This document shows, piece by piece, positions 44,694 through 56,919 of a DNA stretch of 64,000 nucleotides. A program made the position numbers and the translations under genes. Location: assembly GCA_027924585.1 (NCBI GenBank), contig BSBM01001719.1, positions 9,544,001-9,608,000 of the forward strand, written 5' to 3'. The DNA is from Larix kaempferi. Its lineage: Eukaryota > Streptophyta > Pinopsida > Pinales > Pinaceae. The notes below the pieces were generated by a model. It made no database searches, was not told where the DNA came from, and saw only the letters and a program-made list of their open reading frames with translations. Each line of letters begins with the position of its first letter. Within the stretch, counting starts at the first letter, position 1.

Positions 44694-46200
44694 TGTTGGC
44701 ATAGCTAACTGATCTAGAGGTTTTCCAGTGTAGACCCAGGTTCTTTGCGGTTTTAGACTTAACCAACAAAACCCCTTTTCACCGGCCCTTTCGGCAACAA
44801 CCGGTGCACAAGTTGAGGTCTCACCCGAGGTGAAGCTATGGGGGTGTTGTAGAATCAAGTTTCCACAACATAAGTGATGAGTTGATGGTGGACGTATGTA
44901 TGGCACAGCACACTACCAGCTTGCGCCGCGGGTCAACTCTTGCACCGCGACGGTTCTCGTCGCGCGGTGCCACAACAGGGTATAAGGCCCATGCACCCCA
45001 TGAAATCTGGGGTTGCGCAGTCTAGGGTACTCCTCGCTTTACAATGATAGGATATAGGAAGATTATCTCACAGTGACTCTCACAGCTTGGCGTTCCAACT
45101 AGACCACGCATCCTCCTCAGCAACCTTACCCATTCGACTCATTCAGGTTCTTATCATTATATTGTGAGCAAGTGTGCCAACATGCAATACTGCGCGCTCC
45201 AATGCTACGCTTAAACTCAGTGTTCTACTATGTGATTATTCACCATATTCATGCATTCATAGACTTATACTTGTTGAATACTTAACATTCACCCCTACAT
45301 GTATCACTTAACATATTATTCCCATTCTCTACGGTGAATACATACAAAAGCAATCACATAACAGACATTGCAGTATTAACCTTCATATTAAGCAAATGAA
45401 TAGTCATAAAACACACAACAATCACATAACACAGGATTTGACGTGGTTCACCCCCTGGATGGAGGCTATGTCCATAAGAACGGTTGTTAATATTGATCTT
45501 TATGGGAAGGGTACAACCGTTCTTAGTCTGCGCACTCAGCTGTAGGCTTTCTTCTCTCTCAGATAGGTCTCTGCGCACTTAGCTGCAGATCCTTTACAAT
45601 GGATTCCAAGCTTAATATTCTTCAATAACAACACTTAAAAAAATGAAGAGTAACCCTTCCCTTACAAAATGATGCTTATTTATAGATTATGCATAGAGGC
45701 ATATCTTTACAATTCTCAATCCAAAACCCTTAGGTTTACAAAACCAGCGTGGCTAACTGCCAGCCTAACTATCACTGTCGATAGCTTATTCCTCCTGATT
45801 TAGGCCGTACAGCTAGCCCACTCATGACTTGCACACTTCTCTGACAGCCGCAGTCCTCAAAACGGTTATACTGCATCATGGCTTGTCCCTTTTCGTTGTT
45901 CTCGCCTTCCCATCATCGTCGACGTCGTGGCCTAGCTTTTCAACTACCTGCCGCCACTCTCTCTGACAGGTCCTTCCTTCTTCCTTCGTCCTAGTTCTTT
46001 ACCAAAAGAAGGCCACTTCCTCATCTGGACTTTACTTATATCTCCCTACCAAAACTTGCTACTGCGCGGGTCTTGCACATCGCATAGCTGCACAACAAAA
46101 CTTTTATGCACGTTGCGCACATACTGATGTTATGTTTCTCTATTGCACAGGTAAAAATAATACTTCCGCAAAATTGTACCTACTTGGGCCATGCCCAACA
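44694..46200 (-). repeat. T2 5' LTR (complete, 1507 bp)
   Basis: Plus-strand ends TGTTGGC...GCCCAACA form a 7-bp inverted terminal match. Its last 580 bp match the three remnant pieces at 5981-19768. It contains the TATA motif at 45677-45684 on the minus strand. The ORFs inside (44646-44906, 45354-45578) are not supported as genes. Confidence 0.85.
45677..45684 (-). promoter_or_regulatory. T2 LTR TATA motif
   Basis: TATAAATA on the minus strand, conserved in the LTR remnant at 6036-6043. Candidate core promoter of the element. Confidence 0.5.
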
Positions 46201-46495
46201 ATGCATACATTAACAACAACGAATGATAAGCAAACTACCTAGTTCCAATCATCTTGAAGAAATACTGCATCTAAATGACTTACGAAAGCTAAAGAAATGC
46301 AAAATGGAAATAAATCTAACTTGACTTCTACAAAAATGTGGAAACTAATGATAGACCAATTACAAGAAATATTAAACATTGTAACCTACTGTTTATCCAT
46401 AAGCAAATGACAAACTAACTATAATGCTTGAAATGAAACACTATTTTGACAACCTAGCTTTACTTGAGAAGTACAAAATCTAAGTTACTTGATCT
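46201..46495. other. Flank between T2 and T9
   Basis: AT-rich sequence with no gene. It ends in GATCT, the left target copy of T9, and would continue at 59631 without T9. Confidence 0.5.
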
Positions 46496-47121
46496 TGTTG
46501 AAATATTGTAACTTCTAAGAATATTATATGTGTACTTTATTATTCCAAAGATGTTTCATTCCTCTGTGAAGACCTTATTGTATATCCGGAGATGTTTATT
46601 CCTCCGTCGAAATGTAGTAACTTGGGTTATTAGAATTCCCTAGTGTGGTTGGCCCAGATTTTTATTCCTCCGTCAGAATGTAGTAACTTGGGTTATTAGA
46701 CTTCCCTAGTGTGGTTGGCCCAGATTCAGTTGTAATGGGGTGTTTAAGTCCCCAGTGGTTAAAGTTGGGGCTGACCTAGTTAGTAAGTTAAGTCAGAGTA
46801 GTGTATAAATAGAGGATGTGTGTTCCTCATTTATCACACACACACACTCATTCACTCACTTGTGAATTGCGCATAGAAGAGAGAGATATATTCAATAGGA
46901 GAAGAAGGAGCTCTTGTTTGGGGAATACATATTCGTATTGTTGATCATCTATATTGAGGAAGCTTTTCTCGGTTTTCTACCCCATTAGGGTTTTCCATGA
47001 TAAATTGTGTCTCTTGTGTTTATGTTATGCTTGTTGTTCTTTCAGTGATCATGTATATGTTATTGTTGTGAAATGGAATATAATACTAATGTTATCTATC
47101 TTAGCATATTGAATCTTAACA
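46496..47121 (+). repeat. T9 5' LTR
   Basis: Matches 59066-59625 except for a 66-bp tandem duplication (46595-46660 and 46661-46726) present only here. It has a TATA motif (46804-46811) and a CA-rich run after it. Confidence 0.92.
46804..46811 (+). promoter_or_regulatory. T9 LTR TATA box
   Basis: TATAAATA followed by GAGG, conserved at 59308-59315 in the other LTR. It probably sets the RNA start shortly downstream in each LTR. Confidence 0.6.
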
Positions 47122-47133
47122 TGGTATCAGAGC
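47122..47133 (+). other. T9 primer binding site
   Basis: TGGTATCAGAGC immediately after the 5' LTR, an exact initiator tRNA-Met match. Confidence 0.92.
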
Positions 47134-48854
47134 TATCCTGAAGGAAGGCAATGTATGGCACTTACGACACTTGTCTCACTTGTGACAATTTGAAAGTTAG
47201 GGTTTTGTATAGAAAAACCTAGTCATCGTGGAACTTTCGCTATAAATCCATTTTGGCGAAGGTTCAAGATCTGAAACTTCTACAGTCCGAATTTAACATC
47301 CCCCTGTACATTTTTTTTTAAGCTCAGCCTCAAATTCATTGTACTTTGTGATTTATAATTCGTACAAGTTATTGTTTCTGCCTCTTCTAGAATGCAGTCC
47401 TAAACAGGTGACCTAGGGAAAAAGGTCATATATCGGGCTAGGAAGATCCAAATGAAATTCTGTAAAAAGTGGCCGTTAGGGCACAAAATTTAGTTTGACA
47501 GGTCTATTTTTCAGAGGCCGAAGTTGAAACAGTGACACATGGCACTCCGTACAAGTTCGCTATACTATTTCATCCCATAAACAGGTCACGTTGTGAAATT
47601 TGGCATAACTCTCTCTCAGATAATCCATTAAAGCGCATACCTATGGGGTTGGAAAGATGACAGGTTAGGATACTACAGGCCAAAGTTTCAGACCCTGTAG
47701 ATCCGAAATTACAGAGATGCACCAAAAACAATACGACACATCTGAAATGGCTCAACGGAGGAAATCTAAGAAGAGGAGGAAGAAGCTCTCACTTAGGGTT
47801 TTCAGTTTTTAGGTCTGGAAGGACCTGATACAATGTTGGAGACACCTAATACAACATTGGAATATTTGATAATGGATTTGGAATCCATTCATCATAGATA
47901 TTGATCCTCCATCAAAATGTTGTGGGAGAAGGAGATTGAAGATTAGGGTTTCCAAGTAAGAAGAAACCCTAGCAAAGTTGGGAGACGCATAGGGAAGCAA
48001 TAAAGGAGGTCTAAATGGAATTGATATTTATCATCCTAGCACCATGAACCTATAAAATATGTTTTACAAGTAATCTACCTTGGACGGTTAGAGTTTTACC
48101 CCTATAAAGAAGACTACTCATCAGGTATGACTTGAGAAGACACAGGTATGTTTTGAAATCTGATTCTTGATTAAGTTCATAATATGTTTGTCTTCATGTT
48201 ATTGAGGTTAGTACAATTATAATTGTTTGATAATGAATGCATGTGAGTGATAGAAGACATTCATTGATTAGGGTCATGACACTTATGATTGTACTAATGC
48301 ACCTGTGGTGTTGTATGAGGATTATGTTGTTTGCTAACAAGATACATGCACATCAAGAAAGACAAATCAAGTTCTATGACCATGATGACATGAAGAAAAA
48401 GACTCATCCATAGTATTTGACCACATAGAAGCTCTACTTACGAGGTATATATGACTTTGTTCTACTATGCTTAACTTATGAGATATGCAAGTTCTATCAC
48501 AAGGTCTCTAAATCATCAAAGAGAACAAAGAAGATATTGTTGGGTATGTTAAGACATAACCAAGCATGATAATCCAAGTATGTTTTCCTATATCAAATTA
48601 GAATCCTACTTTGTGTTAGGATCTTAGGTAAGTATACCTGTGTATGAAATGATCATAACCATACATACTTAACATTGTTTAGAATCATAATGTTTTGATA
48701 GTATTGAGATTATGCTAATGAATGTATGATTATGTATGAGATCATGAGGATGACATTAGTGCACACTTAAGCATGCATAGTGGTACAAAATGGATAGAAG
48801 TTCAAAGGCATACAATGACGCTATCATAAAATAGAGATCAAGCGGGAGGAAGCT
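47134..48854 (+). other. T9 5' interior without coding capacity
   Basis: About 1.7 kb where gag should be. No ORF over 70 codons on the plus strand and no gag motif could be seen. It ends GAAGC, the left target copy of T10. Confidence 0.5.
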
Positions 48855-50866
48855 GTCATGTCCCAAATTTGGAATTGGGTCACAATGGCCTAATCACATA
48901 AGCCATATTCATTAGAGTTTGTAAAATTGATGTTAAGGGTCAAATAATTGCTAAGGAGGAAAATTACTAGTTTCCTAGGTTTGGGGTCGAAGCTTTGGGA
49001 TTTGGAATAAGGGGGATAATAAATGATGTTTAGACATTAGAAGGGTTCAAGTATTTAATAAATAGAGTGAATAAAGAAATTCAAGAGAAATCCTAAGTGA
49101 CAAATGGTTTTGGAGACATATGGAGGATGTGGGACCCACACTAGCTTGATTTTTCATAATACATGGTATCTCTCTTTTGCAAATTCGAATTAATGGGAAT
49201 GTGAACACTCTTGGGTGAGTTGGTAAGTCATAACACATGTAATTGAGCATCTTAGGTATAATTTGGAAGGATTGGTAACCTCCATGGAAGATAAAGAGTC
49301 AAAGTGGAAGTTTGTGGACACTTGGGCCAGATTCCCTAGCCCCTATGACACCAATGATGGAGCATCTATGACAACTATGACAAATTGCAGACCTGACCTC
49401 TGAAATCTGACCACTATGACATGTCAGCCCCAAAAATAGGCTCAAATAAGGCGAATTTGGGAGTTGGAGAATCCAAAGAGACTCAAAATCGAATTTGGGA
49501 GAAGATGGAAGGTTGGAACTAGGAGACAAGTGGCAAATGTGGAATATTTCCTAAATGAAAATCTATTGAATCTATTGAGAGGATTTCGACCCTTAGAAGG
49601 ATAATTTTGGTTATAAAATGTAGAAATGAAGTATGAGAATAGCTTTTGATCATTTGTAGAATTTGCAGTTGCATTTGTGAAGAGGGAGAGCTAGTGGATG
49701 ACTAGTTTCTTGCCTTAGCCAATTTCGAGGGTGAAAGATTCCCATCCAAGTTGGAAATTGGAAAGGCCATTCAGACCTTTCATTTGGAGCTTTAATGGAG
49801 TCTTTATTTGCAGGTGTAATCTACAGGGAAGCTCATGGTTTCTTCTATTGCAGCTCGCTCCTTCAACCATTTCCAGTTTTGATGGCATATTCTTGATCCT
49901 TGAGGGAGGGCGTTTTTGGTGAGCTATTGTACTCTTTGGGGGAGCTTATAATGCCCAACAATATGAATTAAATACTCTGTTCTTCATCTCCAGAAAGTTT
50001 CAGGTCGAAATTCCAAGTAGAAATGTATAAATCTTATTTTTAATGGAAGAACAATGCCATTTCCCCACTACCTTGTTGTGAACCAATGTATTGATGATGA
50101 TTTCGAATGAATGGATGATTATATGATGAATTTGTGATTCATGGACTAACATGGATGTATTTTACAAGTTTCATGTACTGTACTTGAGCATTTGAAGTAT
50201 TTTTACTCAGTTTAATTGCATTGGGAGAAGAAATAGTGCCATTTCCCCAAGGGTCGAATTGGTGATTTTTGCAGTTGAATGGGAGAGGGTGAGAACAGTT
50301 GTAATAAACCATTAATGGTTCATATGAGACCTTAATAACATAATTAACACATTACATACCTCTGTTCATAAATTTGAGTGGGTTTGGAGGCATTTGGGAA
50401 GCCATTTTCAGTACTTACCTTAGGGGGATTTGAACCCCAAATTACTAGTAAAATTGCATACTTGGTCCAGAATATTAAGAGAGTTTTCAGAGGTCTTTTG
50501 GTGGAAATATGTTATCCATAAACATCATATTCAATCCCTAATATCATTCATACACCTTCCTTGAATATTTGAAGGCATTTGGAGTCAATTTGAGACCTAG
50601 AGACCAATACTAGTCAAAGGGAAATCACTAGTAAAGTTACCTACATTGACCAGAATTGAAATATTATTTTCAGAAGTGTTTTAAAGGTACAAAGGCATCC
50701 TTGAAACAAATATTTATGTTATAATATCATTCATATACATTCTCAGAAGATTTGGTATCATTTGGGGCAAATTTGGGACCTAGAGATTGAAACTAGTCAA
50801 AGGTCGAACCAAGGAAAAAAGTGGAAAATTGCAATTTTAATAAAATTCCTAACAAGGGACATTACA
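48855..50866 (+). repeat. T10 5' LTR
   Basis: Pairs with 53579-55599. The ORFs 49047-49250 and 49299-49529 on the minus strand recur in the other LTR only because of duplication. The main differences are a small T/A-rich insertion near 54685 in the right copy and scattered substitutions. Confidence 0.92.
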
Positions 50867-50867
50867 G

Positions 50868-50879
50868 TGGTATCATAGC
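50868..50879 (+). other. T10 primer binding site (diverged)
   Basis: TGGTATCATAGC one base after the 5' LTR, one change from the initiator tRNA-Met match. Confidence 0.8.
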
Positions 50880-50923
50880 ATGGTCCTTGCACCTATGTAT
50901 TAGGTACATACATTCAAGAATAA

Positions 50924-53695
50924 GTGGCATCCATGTCTTACTATTATGATGAATCCTATGAGTACAATTCTTATGAGGAATATGCAGATGCTTATGAGCA
51001 ATATGAAGCAGAATGTGAATGGTATGAGGAAGAGGTGCCATCATGCAACACTTCTTACAATTTCAAGAGAAATGAAGATTATTCTTATGACTTTAAATCT
51101 GATGAATATGAGTGTGTCACACCAACCAAGGATAATTCTATGAGAGAGTTCCAAAGATGGAGAGCAAAATATAAAACCTTGCCCCAACAATATCAAAAAT
51201 ATCAAGAATATCTTGCTTTTAGCAAAAATACACAAAATTCCATGTCTTTTGAGTACTATGCTGAACATGTTTTTGAAAATAGGCTCGAAAATGAAGATGT
51301 GGAGTTAGTGAAGAAAGGTTTATGCCCTTCTTGTAAAAACCCTTGGAGCGAGTATCATATATGTGTGCATGAAATGATGTCCTCCTTGAGGAGAGCTTTT
51401 GAGATTTATTCAAGAAGAGATTCCAAATATATTGATGCTAAGGAAAACAAGGGACAAAATGCATCAGCTTGCTTTAAGGAGAAAAAGGAAGAGACATCAC
51501 AAGAGCATGAAGAATATTCTATTGAAAATATGGAAGATCATTTCGAGACACCTTCTAGCTTAGACATGAACCAAAGAGCATCTATTGATGGATGCTTAAA
51601 CTATGAAGGAGTACCTACTGATGGGTGCTCACACCTCTATGTTGGTGACATAGAGATCACTTTTGAAAGTTTTTCTACAAGTACAAGTTTCATTAAGCAT
51701 GATAATGAAGACCTTGTAGCAGTTGAAGAAGAACCATGATCAACTTCCCCATCACCACTTGAGCTTCATGAAGTTGGTCCAAGCAAAATTGAAGAAGATG
51801 AGGAGGTTCATTTGCAAGAGCCTCATTTTCTTGAAGGTTCCTTAAAGATGAATGAAAATAAGATCCAAGAGTCCCTCAGCATTCTCCATGACACTCAAGC
51901 ATTGGTGTCAAATTCTTGTTGGAGAGCTACTTCATTGGAGGAAACATCCTTCCTTGAAGACATGGAGAAGATTCAAAGAGCAATGTGCCACATCAAGGGT
52001 AATTTCATGTCTTTGATTTTTGATAGAAACCATTTGTTTGAGCTTAATGAATTGTTACATGATGCATACTTGAAGAATAATGAGGATATTCATAAGCTCA
52101 CAATTCAAAATGAGCAACTTCTTGAAAAGTTGCAAGATACTTGTTTTTCCTCCTATGTTTCAGATTGTCAAATGGTAGATTGTTTGGAGGATTCTCATGA
52201 CATGGTGGATCATGAGAAATGTGAAAATTTGAATGTTCTTGATGTGTTTGAAGATGAACTTGAAGAGATCCAAACACTTGATGTGGTGGAAGAGGAATTT
52301 GAATTGCCTCTTGATGAAGGTTATGCAATTTTTAAAGAAGAGCATGATTCCTCTACATTGGAACCAAACTATGACAAAGAGTTCACACTTTTGAAGGAGC
52401 TGCATGATACTACCCACATGGATCCTTCCCATGATGAAACTACTGAACTTTTTGATCATTTGGGTGAGTTAGTACATTCCCCTACATCCTACAATTCCAT
52501 GTTTTGCAGTATTAGTCTCAATGAAGTATGGGTGAAAGGGTTCTTTTTGATGGTGCCACATGAGGAGTATGGAACTCCTAGATTTAACTTTTATGATGAC
52601 ATGGTTAGAGCACATTCTTATTCACATTTGCAGCAGCATAATTTGTCACTTTATGATGATTCACATCTACATGGATGCACCTATGATATGGATTTGAGTC
52701 ACTTGAATACTCATAGTTTTTCTTGCTCAACACTGAGTTCATTTGATGTTAGAGGAACTTCATCCAACACTTGGATGAATAGATTTATGATAGGAGAACA
52801 TGTTTGTTGGCAGCCACATACTTTGTTACATCTTTATGATTCTCACATTCATGGATGTATGGGTGAGACTTCTTTGAGTCATTTGAAGTCTCCTTGTTTT
52901 TTCTGCTCATTATTTGGTTCAGATTCTAGTGGAGATTCTTCATTCACTTCTTGGATGAAAGAATACATGGATGAATATCTTGATGCATATCACATCCTTT
53001 TGGAGCAACATTATAGGACATGGGATCCTCACCTATGTCATTGGAGCAGATTTGATTGGTCACTTGAAGCTTGTATGCACTTGCAAAATGGTGGTCTACT
53101 TGCTTGGAAGTATAAGCACTTTCATGACTCTTTGATGAAGCATATCCTTGATGTACATTTTCATTATGTTGTTATGTACTTTGATTATATATATTTGGTA
53201 CTCATGATGTTTGGAAGAATTCATACAAGAAAATGGGATCCAGGAATCATCTTATCTAATGGTGTAGGTTGGAGAGCACTCTTAATTGTTGGGGTGCAAT
53301 ACAAGCAATGGGACCCTGGAATAATTTTTGTCTCATTGGTTTCATTTTTTTTTGGGAAGCAAGCAGCATGGGAGATGGATTCCCCACTTAATAAAGTGAT
53401 TTTAATAAGAGTAGTGCAGCATCAAGCATGGTGGTTCATCTCTAAAATATTCATGGAAACTCAAAGACTCAAGGTTTGGCAATTCAATGGCAACTTCAAA
53501 GAATTATACAGAAAGCAGGTTCTTCAACACCCATGTTTGAAATTGCTTGAGGACAATAAATATTGGGAAGGGAGGATTTGTCATGTCCCAAATTTGGAAT
53601 TGGGTCACAATGGCCTAATCACATTAGCCATATTCATTAGAGTTTGTAAAATTGATGTTAAGGGTCAAATAATTGCTAAGGAGGAAAATTACTAG
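50924..53695 (+). CDS. T10 unrecognised ORF, about 924 codons with one internal TGA
   Basis: I do not recognise this protein. The ATG at 50924 lies 44 bases after the primer site. The frame runs to 53695, broken only by TGA 51737-51739, and its last 117 bases lie inside the 3' LTR. It begins with a Tyr/Glu-rich stretch (SYYYDESYEYNSYEEYADAY), then MREFQRWRAKYKTLPQQYQK and a possible zinc site C134-P-S-C137...H145-I-C147-V-H149. After the TGA it is acidic and coiled-coil-like (LEELNELL-type heptads). Two repeats of about 60 residues follow, each with LYD.SH.HGC...LSHL and later a TSWM/TWMN segment. The C-terminal third has repeated WDPGII motifs and hydrophobic stretches (YFDYIYLVLMMFG, GIIFVSLVSFFFG). 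A Gag-like role is possible given its position, but no Gag domain is evident. Confidence 0.7.
53565..53576 (+). other. T10 polypurine tract
   Basis: GGGAAGGGAGGA two bases before the 3' LTR; it also encodes part of the ORF. Confidence 0.65.
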
Positions 53696-55599
53696 TTTCC
53701 TAGGTTTGGGATCGAAGCTTTGGGATTTGGAATAAGGTGGATAATAAATGATGTTTAGACATTAGAAGGGTTCAAGTATTTAATAAATAGAGTGAATAAA
53801 GAAATTCAAGAGAAATCCTAAGTGACAAATGGTTTTGGAGACATATGGAGGATGTGGGACCCACACTAGCTTGATTTTTCATAATACATGGTATCTCTCT
53901 TTTGCAAATTCGAATTAATGGGAATGTGAACACTCTTGGGTGAGTTGGTAAGTCATAACACATTTCATTGAGCATCTTAGGTCGAATTTGGAAGGATTGG
54001 TAACCTCCATGGAAGATAAAGAGTCAAAGTGGAAGTTTGTGGACACTTGGGTCAGATTCCCTAGCCCCTATGACACCAATGATGGAGCATCTATGACAAC
54101 TATGACAAATTGCAGACCTGACCTCTGAAATATGACCACTATGACTTGTCAGCCCCAAAAATAGGCTCAAAGAAGGTGAATTTGGGAGTTGGAGAAGCCA
54201 AAAAGACTCAAAATCGAATTTGGGAGAAGATGGAAGGTTGGAACTAGGAGACAAGTGGCAAATGTGGAATATTTCCTAAATGAAAATCTATTGAATCTAT
54301 TGAGAGGATTTAGACCCTTAGAAGGCTAATGTTGGTTATAAAATGTAGAAATGAAGTATGAGAATAGCTTTTGATCATTTGTAGAATTTGCAGTTGCATT
54401 TGTGAAGAGGGAGAGCTAGTGGATGACTAGTTTCTTGCCTTAGCCAATTTTGAGGGTGAAAGATTCCCATCCAAGTTGGAAATTGGAAAGGCCATTCAGA
54501 CCTTTCATTTGGAGCTTTAATGGAGTCTTTATTTGCAGGTGTAAGCTACAGGGCAGCTCATGGTTTCTTCTATTGTAGCTCGCTCCTTCAACCATTTCCA
54601 GTTTTGATGGCATATTCTTGATCCTTGAGGGAGGGCGTTTTTGGTGAGCTATTGTACTCTTTGGGGGAGCTTATAATGCCCCATTTATTTTTTAATATGA
54701 ATTAAATACTCTGTTCTTCATCTCCAGAAAGTTTCAGGTCGAAATTCCAAGTAGAAATGTATAAATCTTATTTTTAATGGAAGAACAATGCCATTTCCCC
54801 ACTACCTTGTTGTGAACCAATGTATTGATGATGATTTCGAATGAATGGATGATTCTATGATGAATTTGTTATTCATGGACTGACATGGATGTGTTTTACA
54901 AGTTTCATGTACTGTACTTGAGCATTTGAAGTATTTTTACTCAGTTTAATTGCATTGGGAGAAGAAATAGTGCCATTTCCCCAAGGGTCGAATTGGTGAT
55001 TTTTGCAGTTGAATGGGAGAGGGTGAGAAGAGTTGTAATAAACCATTAATGGTGCATATGAGACCTTAATAACATAATTAACACATTACATACCTCTGTT
55101 CATAAATTTGAGTGGGTTTGGAGGCATTTGGGAAGCCATTTTCAGTACTTACCTTAGGGGGATTTGAACCCCAAATTACTAGTAAAATTGCATACTTGGT
55201 CCAGAATATTAAGAGAGTTTGCAGAGGTCTTTTGGTGGCCATATGTTATCCCTGAACATCATATTCAATCCCTAATATCATTCATACACCTTCCTTGAAG
55301 ATTTGAAGGCATTTGGAGTCAATTTGAGACCTAGAGACCAATACTAGTCAAAGGGAAATCACTGGTAAAGTTACGTACATTGACCAGAATTGAAAGAGTA
55401 TTTGCAGAAGTGTTTTAAAGTTACAAAGGCATCCTTGAAACACATATTTATTTTCAATATCATTCATATACCTTCTCAGAAGATTTGGGATCATTTGGGG
55501 CAAATTTGGGACCTAGAGATCGAAACTAGTCAAAGGTCGAACCAAGGAAAAAAGTGGAAAATTGCAATTTTAATAAAATTCCTAACAAGGGACATTACA
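53579..55599 (+). repeat. T10 3' LTR
   Basis: Pairs with 48855-50866 and supplies the stop codon of the internal ORF. Followed by GAAGC. Confidence 0.92.
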
Positions 55600-55604
55600 G
55601 AAGC

Positions 55605-56553
55605 CACACAACATAAAAGATAAGTATTTGAGTTGTTGTTTGAATCTCTGAATAGTCAATTATATTGCTCGTAATAAGTTGCATGTGTATTTGTATTCCT
55701 AGAATATATCATGCATAGTGTGAGCAATCATATAGCATTAAACAGTATACTACTAATATGCATATGATGGGTAAGTTGGACAAACATTCCATTGTTTTTT
55801 GTCTAGAATGAAACCTCTTTGCTGACATGCTGAGAGCTATGCATGCTCTTGATAATATGTTCCGGTAGAGATGGAAAGCATCTAGATAACCACTATATGC
55901 ATACAGGATATGGAAAAGTGTTGTGCCAAAGTACTGGTCAAGATAGTTGCATAACTATGTGAATCATATCTGTATGCATAATAGGTTATCATGTCAACAT
56001 GATTTGATGATTAAGAAGTATTACTAATCATGTAATTAACTTTGATTTGTAGAAAATATCATGTGGTATGATCTACAAAAGAAGGATAATGAACACCGAA
56101 CAAGTGATGGATGTTCAACAAGAAGACTTACAAATCAAACATACTATGGAAGGCTCGTGGATAGAAGATTCTCTTAGAAAGAGGAAGAGGATCATGATGA
56201 GATGTTTGCTCCAAGTGGCTAAATGAGACCATTATCTTAATGGTGTAATTGAAGAAGTGTGAATCGAGAAAATTCCCAGGATTCAATTGAAGAAAGATCT
56301 ATATGGGTTCAACAGGTACCTAGGATCGATAGTCATTTGATGAGCTTAATGATCACCATGGGTGATGCAAATTTCAACCTGTGCTACAATGTTGAAGATG
56401 GTGTCTATATACAGATGGCATTCTTCTCTTAGATGGATGTAAGAAGGAAATCACCACAGAATTTTGAATGATCTTGAGGCTCATATCAGTAGACCCATCT
56501 GACAGGAGATGGCACGGATAGACATGAAAAATATCACTCAATGCAGAGCGTGA
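55605..56553 (+). pseudogene. T9 decayed pol upstream of RT box
   Basis: No long ORF. Near 56214-56275 a degenerate trace of the Copia RT start (AAATGAGACCATTATCTTAA with GGTGTAATTGAAGAA) can be read, consistent with VKTAFLNGVIEEE-like sequence in shifted frames. The section 56370-56550 does not fit Copia pol and may be rearranged. Confidence 0.4.
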
Positions 56554-56919
56554 ATGATGTTCAGTCACAGAATTGATAGCTTCTTGACAAACTTGGACTT
56601 TATCAAAAGTAAAGCTGATCCTAACCTTTACCTTAAGGTTATGGCCGATGAAACTGTTATACTATTATTGTATGTGGATGATCTCTTTCTGACAGGGAAT
56701 GAGAAACAGATCATGGAAAGCAAGAAGAAGCTAGATACAAAATTTGAGATGAAAGATCTCAGATTGATGCATTACTTCCTAGGTCTGGAAGTATGGCAAG
56801 GCCCAAAAGGAATTTTTCTCAACCAGAGAAAGTATGTTGTGGAAATCTTGAGAAGATTTGATATGTTGGAATGTAAAGCCATACATTCCAACTTGAAGCT
56901 GCTATCTGATGACTCATGA
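56554..56919 (+). pseudogene. T9 Copia reverse transcriptase, C-terminal part
   Basis: It shows KSKADPNLYLKV, the catalytic box LLLYVDDLFLTG, LDTKFEMKDLRLMHYFLGLEV and the GIFLNQRKYVVEILRRF block. These are diagnostic of Ty1/Copia RT. The N-terminal part (fingers and first catalytic Asp) is missing or scrambled. A stop at 56917-56919 and a frameshift divide it from RNase H. Confidence 0.85.

Larger units (their letters stand above)
5981..46200 (-). mobile_element. T2: OTA-type (Athila/Tat-like) Ty3/Gypsy element hosting five nested insertions
   Basis: This element reads from right to left. Its 5' LTR is 44694-46200, followed by a primer site, gag (42190-44646), protease, linker, RT (39727-40509), RNase H, integrase, an extra long ORF and a 3' LTR remnant in three pieces. 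Insertions T3, T4, T6, T7 and T8 interrupt it; in each case flanking T2 sequence resumes exactly across a 5-bp duplication, and in coding parts the frame resumes too. Subtracting insertions leaves about 12.7 kb, typical of the large OTA elements. The 3' LTR lacks roughly 925 bp that correspond to 44694-45618. Every gene carries stop codons, so T2 is dead. Confidence 0.85.
48855..55599 (+). mobile_element. T10: LTR element with 2-kb LTRs and an unrecognised long ORF
   Basis: The LTRs are 48855-50866 and 53579-55599, near-identical, with TGTCATG...ACATTACA ends. A perfect GAAGC duplication flanks it (48850-48854 and 55600-55604). It has a primer-site-like TGGTATCATAGC (50868-50879) and a purine tract (53565-53576). 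The 2.7-kb interior holds one ORF and no protease, RT, RNase H or integrase motif, so the element is non-autonomous. The structure is unambiguous; the lineage is unknown. Confidence 0.88.

Noticed and set aside
46201-46495. Possible continuation of T2 beyond its LTR
   Set aside because: The LTR ends clearly at GCCCAACA (46200), and the sequence after it matches nothing in T2.
49299-49529. 76-residue minus-strand frame repeated at 54024-54254
   Set aside because: Its apparent conservation comes only from the duplicated T10 LTRs.
50924-51739. A separate 271-residue gene in T10
   Set aside because: The next ORF is in the same frame with one TGA between, so both are one broken or readthrough ORF.
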